A program made the translations under genes and the position numbers. Positions 1 to 4,911 of a DNA stretch of 5,893 nucleotides are shown piece after piece (position 1 is the stretch's first letter; every line of letters begins with the position of its first letter). A model generated the notes under the pieces. That model had not been told where the DNA came from, ran no database searches, and worked only from the letters and a program-made list of their open reading frames with translations. The stretch is taken from assembly GCA_026387165.1 (NCBI GenBank), contig JAPLMG010000285.1, positions 1 through 5,893 on the forward strand. Reading direction: 5' to 3'. The stretch comes from Candidatus Omnitrophota bacterium. GTDB taxonomy: Bacteria; Omnitrophota; Gorgyraeia; 2-01-FULL-45-10.

Positions 1-115
1 TATAAAAAGGGGTCAGGTCCATTCTACTTCGCCTTTCGATAATAGATCGCCGTTAGGGCTTCGTAGGAATAAATTCACGTAGCAATATACGCGTTGGACC
101 AGACCCCATTTTATC
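1..115. mobile_element. Small MITE-like element with terminal inverted repeats
   Basis: The arms at 1-21 and 95-115 are inverted copies that match at 18 of 21 positions. Their core reads GGGGTCAGGTCCA on the left and, read from the other strand, GGGGTCTGGTCCA on the right. Between them lie 73 bases with no open reading frame of note and a small internal dyad (CGAT at 37-40 with ATCG at 46-49). From memory, GGGGTCAGGTC-type palindromes occur as dispersed repeats near Y1 (IS200/IS605 or REP-associated) transposase genes in several uncultured and delta-proteobacterial lineages; that link is recall, not something shown here. The window starts at the left arm, so the true left end may lie outside. 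No transposase is present, so any movement would need one supplied in trans. Confidence 0.6.
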
Positions 116-128
116 ATAGTCTCTTACA

Positions 129-248
129 ACACTGGACTATTGCGTTTTCCTCATCTCGTCGGAGCACTTATTTACGCTAAACTATTGCGAAGTTCTTAAA
201 ACACTGGACTATTACTACTAACCTGGTTAGATGTGATACTTGACTATT
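129..248 (+). repeat. Four copies of an ACACTGGACTATT-like half-site
   Basis: Copies begin at 129 (ACACTGGACTATT), 174 (ACGCTAAACTATT), 201 (ACACTGGACTATT) and 236 (ATACTTGACTATT). The first and third are identical over 13 bases and sit in longer matches at 122-141 and 194-213 that agree at 19 of 20 positions. The first and second also share the following GCG. The fourth copy is the left half of the IscR-like operator at 236-260. The three upstream copies lack the matching right half. Start-to-start distances are 45, 27 and 35 bases, so they are not on one fixed helical phase. They could be accessory regulator contacts or remains of duplicated operators. Confidence 0.55.
218..230. promoter_or_regulatory. 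Perfect 6+6 palindrome upstream of the IscR-like operator
   Basis: CTAACC, one central T, then GGTTAG form a perfect dyad five bases upstream of the IscR-like site. Its size and position suit a protein-binding site or the -35/upstream region of the regulator promoter. The sequence does not resemble the IscR type 1 consensus, so a different regulator or chance is possible. Confidence 0.35.
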
Positions 249-260
249 CTTGTCAGGTAT
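236..260 (+). promoter_or_regulatory. IscR type 1-like operator overlapping a promoter
   Basis: The site is a dyad with outer arms ATACTTGAC and GTCAGGTAT. Compared with the E. coli type 1 consensus recalled as two halves, ATASYYGACTRWW then WYAGTCRRSTAT, it agrees at 23 of 25 positions; the misses are C at 249 and T at 251. It overlaps a good -35 box, TTGACT (240-245). With a 17-base spacer the -10 would be CATCAT (263-268, four of six consensus bases), placing transcription start near 275-276. A regulator bound here would cover the -35 box, fitting autorepression. The adjoining gene encodes an Rrf2 protein with the E. coli-like recognition residue Glu43 and three cluster-type cysteines, which strengthens the call. 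Confidence 0.75.
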
Positions 261-275
261 GGCATCATATTACGT

Positions 276-737
276 ATGAAGCTTTCGACAAAATCGACAT
301 ATGGGTTAAGGGCGATGGTGAATATCGCGATGGAGAAGGATAAGTGCGCGATATCTATTAGGGAGATCTCGAAGAGAGAAGGCATATCGAGCGTCTACTT
401 AGAGCAATTGCTGAATAAGCTTCGGCGCGAGAATCTTGTAAAGAGCGTCAGAGGGCCATCGGGCGGTTACATGCTTTCCAGGGCAGCGTGCCGGATAACC
501 GTGGCAGATATAGTAAAGACTTTAGAGGGAAGCATTGTCCCGGTAGATTGCGCGTCTGGACGCGAGGGATACAAGAGCGTATGCCATAATAAAAATACAT
601 GCGTGGCAAAGACGGTGTGGGCGAAATTAGCTAAAGCTATTGAGGATTGTCTGAAGTCGGTGACGCTGGCTGACCTGTGCGATAAAAAAGAGATTGCTTC
701 CCCCGCACCCAGTTTGCTGGGTGTGGGGTCGCAATGA
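276..737 (+). CDS. iscR: Rrf2-family, IscR-like iron-sulfur regulator
   Basis: Predicted 153-residue transcription factor that probably senses [2Fe-2S] status and represses the operon. The N-terminal winged helix opens with the family signature MKLSTKSTYGLRAMV. The recognition helix (about residues 37-50) includes YLEQLL with Glu43, the residue E. coli IscR uses to discriminate sites, and the wing carries VRGPSGGY (58-65). Cys92, Cys103 and Cys109 match the cluster-binding loop, although E. coli spacing is 92/98/104 with His107; here position 112 is Lys, so the fourth ligand is unclear (His104 is adjacent). The start at 276 is chosen because the family begins there; an upstream in-frame TTG at 240 would lie in the operator. 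No Shine-Dalgarno sequence precedes 276, and the promoter geometry suggests a leaderless mRNA. Residues 140-153 are encoded by a palindromic repeat and are probably not ancestral. Confidence 0.9.
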   Translation: MKLSTKSTYGLRAMVNIAMEKDKCAISIREISKREGISSVYLEQLLNKLRRENLVKSVRGPSGGYMLSRAACRITVADIVKTLEGSIVPVDCASGREGYKSVCHNKNTCVAKTVWAKLAKAIEDCLKSVTLADLCDKKEIASPAPSLLGVGSQ

Positions 738-740
738 CAG
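691..740. repeat. Palindromic repeat overlapping the 3' end of iscR
   Basis: A strong hairpin pairs 701-712 with 717-728 (12 pairs, one G-U) around a TTTG loop. After a small internal loop the stem resumes with ATTGC (693-697) against GCAAT (731-735). The flanks GAGATTGCTTC and TCGCAATGACA resemble, from memory, a widely dispersed palindromic repeat with the ends ATTGCTTC...CGCAATGAC found in many bacterial genomes. It supplies the last 14 codons and the TGA stop of iscR. No T-run follows, so it is not a standard terminator, but in mRNA it could slow ribosomes or protect the upstream message from 3' decay. Confidence 0.65.
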
Positions 741-769
741 CGTAGAGGATTTTGCAAAGTCATTAATTT

Positions 770-776
770 GGAGGTG
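770..776 (+). promoter_or_regulatory. Ribosome binding site of nifS
   Basis: GGAGGTG lies seven bases before the ATG at 784. It settles the start, since the reading frame is open further upstream (an ATG at 694 falls inside the iscR repeat). Confidence 0.85.
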
Positions 777-783
777 TAACAGG

Positions 784-1956
784 ATGAGAAGAGTATATCT
801 GGATAATAACGCGACGACAAGGATGACCGAAGAAGTCCTGGAGGCGATGCTGCCATTCTATAAGGATCTGTACGGCAACGCTTCAAGCATCCACTCCTTT
901 GGCAGGCCCGCCCGGAAAGCGATAGACGAGGCAAGAGCTCACGTGTCGGAACTTTTAGGCACGAATAGCCCTGAATTGGTCATATTTACGTCCGGCGGCT
1001 ACGAATACGACAATTTCGCGATCTTTGGCGTTGCGCAGGCATTAAAAGCAAAAGGAGATCATATCATAACGACCGCGATAGAACATCACGCCGTGTTGAA
1101 TACATGTAAATCTCTTGAAAAAGAAGGGTACAAGGTCACGTATTTAGGGGTGGATAAATACGGAGTCATAAACTTAGAAGAATTGAAGAAGGCCATAACC
1201 GATAAGACAGTGCTCATCACGATAATGTACGCAAATAACGAGACGGGGACGATAGAGCCCGTTATCGAGATAGGTGAGATAGCGAAAAAGAGGGGCGTAT
1301 GCTTTCATACAGATGCCGTGCAGGCCGCCGGAAAATTAGATTTCGAAGTCAAGGCGATGAATATAGATCTGCTCTCCATGTCCGGCCATAAGATATATGG
1401 CCCTAAAGGAGTCGGAGCTATCTACATTAAAAAAGGAACGAAGATCACTCCTCAGCTATTAGGCGGGCATCATGAGATGGGCAAGCGCGCGGGTACGGAA
1501 AACGTCGCCGGCATCGTGGGCTTAGGCGAGGCCGCCCGGCTCGCAAAGAGAGATATCCCGGATGAGGGCAGGATAAAGGGCCTGAGGGATTATCTGTATA
1601 AAGGAATAACATCCGATATCGAAGATATCCATTTGAACGTCCACCCGGAAAAGAGATTACCGAATACGCTGAACGTAAGTTTTACATACCTGGAAGGGGA
1701 GTCGATAATTCTTAATCTGGACATGGAAGGCATCGCCGTATCGACCGGTTCGGCCTGCACCGCGGGCACGCTCGAGCCGTCGCATGTTCTGTCGGCGATG
1801 GGCCTCGACCCCGTCAATACGCAGGGATCGGTCAGATTTTCATTAGGCAGAGATAATACAAAAGAGGATATGGATTACGTTATAGGGGTATTGCCGCCGA
1901 TAATAAAAAGATTGCGTGCGATGTCGCCGTTGTATGAGGAGAAAAAGAAATCTTAA
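784..1956 (+). CDS. nifS: Cysteine desulfurase, NifS/IscS type (group I)
   Basis: Cytosolic PLP enzyme of 390 residues that converts L-cysteine to alanine and holds the sulfur as an enzyme persulfide for the scaffold encoded next. It opens with YLDNNATT (5-12). PLP-site residues align with E. coli IscS: His101 (stacks on PLP), Asp177 and Gln180 in HTDAVQ, Ser200, His202 and the Schiff-base Lys203 in SGHKIYGPKG. The sulfur-accepting Cys325 sits in GSACTAGTLEPSHVL, the long mobile loop of group I enzymes, not the SufS type. RFSLGR (351-356) is intact. One oddity is FTSGGYEYDN (68-77): Tyr73 replaces the Thr that in IscS (Thr76) contacts the PLP phosphate, and Tyr75 replaces Ser. Whether it is named nifS or iscS is convention; no nitrogenase genes are present. 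Confidence 0.96.
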   Translation: MRRVYLDNNATTRMTEEVLEAMLPFYKDLYGNASSIHSFGRPARKAIDEARAHVSELLGTNSPELVIFTSGGYEYDNFAIFGVAQALKAKGDHIITTAIEHHAVLNTCKSLEKEGYKVTYLGVDKYGVINLEELKKAITDKTVLITIMYANNETGTIEPVIEIGEIAKKRGVCFHTDAVQAAGKLDFEVKAMNIDLLSMSGHKIYGPKGVGAIYIKKGTKITPQLLGGHHEMGKRAGTENVAGIVGLGEAARLAKRDIPDEGRIKGLRDYLYKGITSDIEDIHLNVHPEKRLPNTLNVSFTYLEGESIILNLDMEGIAVSTGSACTAGTLEPSHVLSAMGLDPVNTQGSVRFSLGRDNTKEDMDYVIGVLPPIIKRLRAMSPLYEEKKKS

Positions 1957-1960
1957 TTTT

Positions 1961-2047
1961 TTGCGTTTGTAGCATTTATTGAGTTTGTCGGGTTAAAGAT
2001 ATCAAACGCAACAAACGCTAACAACACAATCAACACAATCAACAAGC
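1961..2047. repeat. Inverted array of 9-nt units between nifS and iscU
   Basis: Left units in register are TTGCGTTTG, TAGCATTTA, TTGAGTTTG and TCGGGTTAA (1961-1996). Right units are CAAACGCAA, CAAACGCTA, ACAACACAA, TCAACACAA and TCAACAAGC (2003-2047). TTGCGTTTG (1961-1969) pairs perfectly with CAAACGCAA (2003-2011), and GCGTTTGT (1963-1970) can instead pair with ACAAACGC (2011-2018). The spacer is 113 bases and holds no gene. The array ends 22 bases before the iscU start and leaves its ribosome site free. Confidence 0.6.
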
Positions 2048-2069
2048 TATCATATAACGAGGAGAAAAT

Positions 2070-2453
2070 ATGGAAGGCCAGTATTCGGATAAAGTGATGG
2101 AGCACTTCAGGAATCCGCACAACGTAGGTGAGATCCCCGACGCGGACGGCATCGGCAACGTGGGTAACGCGATATGCGGAGATATCATGAGGCTCTATTT
2201 AAAAGTTGATGAGAACGAGGTTATAACAGACGCAAAGTTCAAGACTATGGGCTGCGGCGCCGCGATAGCCACGTCAAGCATGGTGACCGAGCTCGTGAAA
2301 GGCAAGACCGTGAGCGAAGCGCTGAAAATTTCGAACCACGCGGTCGCGGAGGCGTTAGGGGGCCTGCCCAAGATAAAGATGCATTGTTCGGTATTGGCGG
2401 AAGAGGCGCTTCGCTCCGCGATTAACGATTATTTAGCGAAGAAACAAAAATAG
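2070..2453 (+). CDS. iscU: IscU/NifU-N type iron-sulfur cluster scaffold
   Basis: A 127-residue scaffold that accepts persulfide sulfur from the desulfurase encoded upstream, builds a cluster, and hands it to target proteins. All expected ligands are visible: Cys36 and Asp38 in ICGD, Cys62 in MGCGAAIATSS, and His105-Cys106 in MHCSVLAEEALR, equal in order and spacing to E. coli IscU Cys37, Asp39, Cys63, His105 and Cys106. LPKIK (99-103) takes the place of the LPPVK motif bound by the HscA chaperone; no hscA or hscB is seen here. Length fits a stand-alone IscU, without the C-terminal domains of full NifU. GAGGAG at 2059-2064 lies five bases before the ATG. iscA and ferredoxin genes are absent from the window. 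Confidence 0.96.
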   Translation: MEGQYSDKVMEHFRNPHNVGEIPDADGIGNVGNAICGDIMRLYLKVDENEVITDAKFKTMGCGAAIATSSMVTELVKGKTVSEALKISNHAVAEALGGLPKIKMHCSVLAEEALRSAINDYLAKKQK

Positions 2454-2461
2454 TTTGTTGT

Positions 2462-2529
2462 GTTTGCGGCGCTTGTAGGGTTTATTGAGTTAACCCAATA
2501 AACCCAATAAACCCAATAAACCCAATAAA
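2462..2529. repeat. Inverted array of 9-nt units with four perfect CCCAATAAA copies
   Basis: Positions 2494-2529 are exactly four tandem copies of CCCAATAAA. Immediately upstream, GGGTTTATTGAGTT (2478-2491) is the inverted partner of AACCCAATAAACCC (2492-2505), with one mismatch and no loop. Extended outward, 2471-2491 against 2492-2512 agrees at 17 of 21 positions and decays further left, so the right arm is uniform and the left arm degenerate. The array ends five bases before the start of the next gene, occupying the place of a ribosome binding site. Confidence 0.75.
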
Positions 2530-2534
2530 CGCTT

Positions 2535-3083
2535 ATGAAGCACAAAATAAGAAGACATATTAAGAATATAATAAGCTCGTATTCTATGCTTGAAAAAGCG
2601 CAGAAAAGTGCTATAATAAAGAGTAAGTTATTTAACGAAGAGGAGTTTAAGAAAGCAAAGGTTGTGATGTTTTACGTCTCGTTGAAGGATGAGGTCGATA
2701 CCTTATCCATGATAGACGAGGCGCTAAAAACGGGAAAGAGAATAGCGGTTCCTGTAATCTTAAAGGAAGAGAAAAGATTGATAGCGGGCGAGATACACAA
2801 TAGACTTGAAGATCTGGAAAGTCAGCATTTTGGGATCTACCAACCTATGCAGGACCGGGTGAAAGAGATTCCTTTAGATGATATAGATTTGGTTGTGGTT
2901 CCGGGCGTGGCGTTTGACAGGAAGAACATACGGCTTGGCCGCGGACACGGATACTACGACAGATTCTTATCTGGCTTGCCAAAGAGAACGAAGACTATCG
3001 GCTTAGCATTCGATTTTCAAGTATTGGAAGATCTCCCGCAGGACCCGCACGACGTTCCCGTTTCAAAAATCATCACAGCATAA
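2535..3083 (+). CDS. 5-formyltetrahydrofolate cyclo-ligase
   Basis: A 182-residue cytosolic enzyme (methenyltetrahydrofolate synthetase; ygfA/fau in E. coli) that uses ATP to turn 5-formyl-THF into 5,10-methenyl-THF, returning the stored folate to one-carbon metabolism. The family signature is clear: VVPGVAFDRKNIRLGRGHGYYDRFL spans about 121-145, with RLGRGHGYYDRFL as the phosphate-binding loop. His138 stands where Gly or Lys is common, a variable position. The C-terminus PHDVPVSKIITA matches the usual DVPVD-x-IIT ending with Ser for Asp. The N-terminus (MKHKIRRHIKNII) matches the family start, so the ATG at 2535 is retained even though no Shine-Dalgarno sequence precedes it; the 9-nt repeat array fills that position. 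Translation may be inefficient or SD-independent. Confidence 0.93.
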   Translation: MKHKIRRHIKNIISSYSMLEKAQKSAIIKSKLFNEEEFKKAKVVMFYVSLKDEVDTLSMIDEALKTGKRIAVPVILKEEKRLIAGEIHNRLEDLESQHFGIYQPMQDRVKEIPLDDIDLVVVPGVAFDRKNIRLGRGHGYYDRFLSGLPKRTKTIGLAFDFQVLEDLPQDPHDVPVSKIITA

Positions 3084-3087
3084 AATC

Positions 3088-3150
3088 AGTAAATAGTATA
3101 TAGTGAATAGTGTTCGGTTTTCACCGCGCACTACATGCTATTTACTAAAT
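3088..3150. repeat. Inverted array of 7-nt units between the cyclo-ligase gene and rny
   Basis: AGTAAAT, AGTATAT, AGTGAAT and a partial AGTG run in tandem from 3088 to 3112. The segment 3088-3105 is the inverted partner of 3129-3146 (CACTACATGCTATTTACT), agreeing at 16 of 18 positions. The loop holds its own small hairpin, CGGT (3115-3118) with ACCG (3123-3126). ACTAAAT follows the right arm at 3144-3150. The 102-base spacer contains no gene. There is no T-run after the stem, so this is not an ordinary terminator. Confidence 0.65.
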
Positions 3151-3185
3151 ACTAATGACGAAATAGGCTACTACGAGGAGGGATT

Positions 3186-4757
3186 ATGCAGCAGGAGAGC
3201 GTTTTAACCTACATCGGGATGGCTGGATTGGGTGCCGTGGTCTTCTTCATGCTGGGGTACTTCATACGCAAGCGCTACGCGACGAAAAAATTACGAAACG
3301 CGGAGGAGAGAGCCAAGAAGACGATGGAGAATGCCGTAATCGAAGCGGATAAGATAAAGCACGGCGCGGAACTTCAGGCGAAGGACCTTCTTCTTAAGAT
3401 GAGGACGGAGTTCGAGCACGAATCTAAAGTCAGGCGCCAGGAGTTGAATGTCCTGGAAAAGCGCCTTATCCAGAAAGAGGAGAACCTCGACAGAAAAGTC
3501 GACATAATAGACCGCAAGGAGAAAGAATTTGAGAGGCGGGATCTGTCATTGATCGAAAAAGAGAAACAGATGCATCTGAAAGATAAGGCGCTCGACGCCC
3601 TGGTCCAGGAGGAGAAGGAGAAGCTGCAGAGAGTGTCGGGTATGACCAAAGATGAAGCGCGGAATATCCTGCTGAAGAGGCTCGAAGACGATGTGAAGCA
3701 GGAAGCGGCTATCATGGTTCAGAGGGTGGAAGCGGAGGCCAGAGAGAAGGCCGACAAGGAAGCCCGTAAGATAGTAGGGCTTGCCATACAAAAGTGCGCG
3801 GTCGAGCACACTGTGGAGACGACGGTCAGCGTCGTGCATCTGCCGAGCGACGAAATGAAGGGCAGGATCATAGGGCGGGAAGGCCGCAACATACGCGCCC
3901 TGGAGATAGCGACGGGCGTGGATGTCATCATAGATGATACGCCGGAGGCGGTGATACTTTCCGGCTTTGATCCGGTAAAGCGCGAGATAGCGAAACGCTC
4001 GCTCGAAAAATTGCTTGAAGACGGGCGTATCCATCCGGGCAGGATCGAAGAAGTCGTAGAGAAGACCAAGAAAGAGATGGAGACCTCTATGAAGGAAGAG
4101 GGCGAAAAGGCGCTCTTCGACGCGGGGCTGCACGGCATACATCCTGAGGTGGCAAAGCTCTTAGGCAGGCTCAAGTACAGGACGAGCTACGGACAGAACG
4201 TTCTGCAGCACTCCAAAGAGGTCGCGTACCTTATGGGCACTATGGCGAACGAGTTGAAGCTCGACTTCACCCTCGCCAAACGGATAGGGTTGCTGCACGA
4301 CCTCGGAAAAGCGGTAAGCCACGAGGTGGAAGGCACGCACGCAAAAATAGGCGCGGATCTCGCGCGTAAATACAATGAACCGGAAAACATATGCCACGCG
4401 ATAGAAGCCCATCATCAGGATATAGAGCCGAAGACGCTTCTGGCGGTATTGGCACAGGCCGCGGATGCCATAAGCGCCGCCCGTCCGGGAGCCAGGCGCG
4501 AAACTCTCGAGACGTACGTTAAGAGGCTCGAGAAGCTGGAGTCGATAGCCGATTCGTTCAAGGGCGTCGAGAAGGCGTACGCCATACAGGCGGGACGCGA
4601 GATCAGGGTCATGGTGCAGCCGGATAAGATAAGCGACGCGCAGGCGGCTGTGCTGGCGCGCGACATAACGAAGAAGATCGAAGAAGGCCTTGAATATCCG
4701 GGGCAGATCAAAGTCACAGTGATCAGAGAAACACGCGCCATAGAATATGCGAAATAG
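3186..4757 (+). CDS. rny: Ribonuclease Y
   Basis: Membrane-anchored endoribonuclease of 523 residues that starts decay and processing of mRNAs. Order of domains: an N-terminal membrane helix (about 8-27, followed by the basic stretch IRKRYATKK); a long charged coiled coil (about 36-200, rich in Glu, Lys and Arg heptads); a KH RNA-binding domain with the GRIIGREGRNIR loop (226-237); and an HD hydrolase domain with His342 in QHSKEV, the His371-Asp372 pair in LLHDLGKA, HHQD (409-412) and an Asp in AADAISAARPGARRE (425-439). Length matches the B. subtilis enzyme (about 520). GAGGAGGG (3175-3182) gives a strong ribosome site just before the ATG. The next gene encodes its usual genomic partner. Confidence 0.98.
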   Translation: MQQESVLTYIGMAGLGAVVFFMLGYFIRKRYATKKLRNAEERAKKTMENAVIEADKIKHGAELQAKDLLLKMRTEFEHESKVRRQELNVLEKRLIQKEENLDRKVDIIDRKEKEFERRDLSLIEKEKQMHLKDKALDALVQEEKEKLQRVSGMTKDEARNILLKRLEDDVKQEAAIMVQRVEAEAREKADKEARKIVGLAIQKCAVEHTVETTVSVVHLPSDEMKGRIIGREGRNIRALEIATGVDVIIDDTPEAVILSGFDPVKREIAKRSLEKLLEDGRIHPGRIEEVVEKTKKEMETSMKEEGEKALFDAGLHGIHPEVAKLLGRLKYRTSYGQNVLQHSKEVAYLMGTMANELKLDFTLAKRIGLLHDLGKAVSHEVEGTHAKIGADLARKYNEPENICHAIEAHHQDIEPKTLLAVLAQAADAISAARPGARRETLETYVKRLEKLESIADSFKGVEKAYAIQAGREIRVMVQPDKISDAQAAVLARDITKKIEEGLEYPGQIKVTVIRETRAIEYAK

Positions 4758-4760
4758 GTA

Positions 4761-4844
4761 ATAGAAATATGTTGAAATTTGTAGAAATTGGTAGAAATTT
4801 ATTGTTAAACAACAAATTTCCCAATTTCCCAATTTCTTAGTTTC
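4761..4844. repeat. Inverted short-unit repeats (10-nt left, 8-nt right) between rny and ymdB
   Basis: Four 10-nt units run from 4761 to 4800: ATAGAAATAT, GTTGAAATTT, GTAGAAATTG and GTAGAAATTT. Four 8-nt units run from 4813 to 4844: CAAATTTC, CCAATTTC, CCAATTTC and TTAGTTTC. GAAATTGG (4784-4791) pairs with CCAATTTC (4821-4828), and GAAATTT (4794-4800) with AAATTTC (4814-4820), giving 15 pairs with a 2-nt bulge around a 13-nt loop. The 154-base spacer is very AT-rich and contains no gene. Confidence 0.6.
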
Positions 4845-4888
4845 TATAAGTTTCAGTATATTTTTTTCAAATTATTTCTATAAGTTTC
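4841..4888 (+). repeat. Exact 14-nt direct repeat upstream of ymdB
   Basis: TTTCTATAAGTTTC occurs at 4841-4854 and again at 4875-4888, start to start 34 bases, separated by a T-rich stretch. Each contains TATAAG, a possible -10-like hexamer, but no convincing -35 box is placed upstream, so a separate ymdB promoter is only a possibility. Confidence 0.5.
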
Positions 4889-4901
4889 GATTGGCAAATT
4901 C

Positions 4902-4908
4902 AGAGGTG
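4902..4908 (+). promoter_or_regulatory. Ribosome binding site of ymdB
   Basis: AGAGGTG lies three bases before the ATG at 4912. This decides against the in-frame TTG at 4891, which has no such site and would add seven residues not seen in the family. Confidence 0.75.
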
Positions 4909-4911
4909 ACC

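Noticed and set aside
240..275. Upstream TTG start adding 12 residues to IscR
   Set aside because: The TTG is part of the -35 box and operator, and family members begin at MKLSTK.
701..728. Hairpin as an intrinsic terminator of iscR
   Set aside because: The stem is strong but no T-run follows, and nifS with a good ribosome site starts only 46 bases after the stop.
467..934. Reverse-strand open frame of 155 codons across iscR and nifS
   Set aside because: It lies opposite two well-supported genes and shows no domain or ribosome site.
1961..2529. CRISPR array
   Set aside because: Units are 9 nt with no spacers between them, far shorter than CRISPR repeats.
3546..4174. Two long reverse-strand open frames within rny
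   Set aside because: They are complements of the rny coding sequence; composition is that of a shadow frame (Leu/Arg or Ser-rich) with no recognisable motif.
4161..4832. Reverse-strand frame of 223 codons
   Set aside because: It runs opposite the conserved HD domain of rny into a repeat spacer, with no family resemblance.
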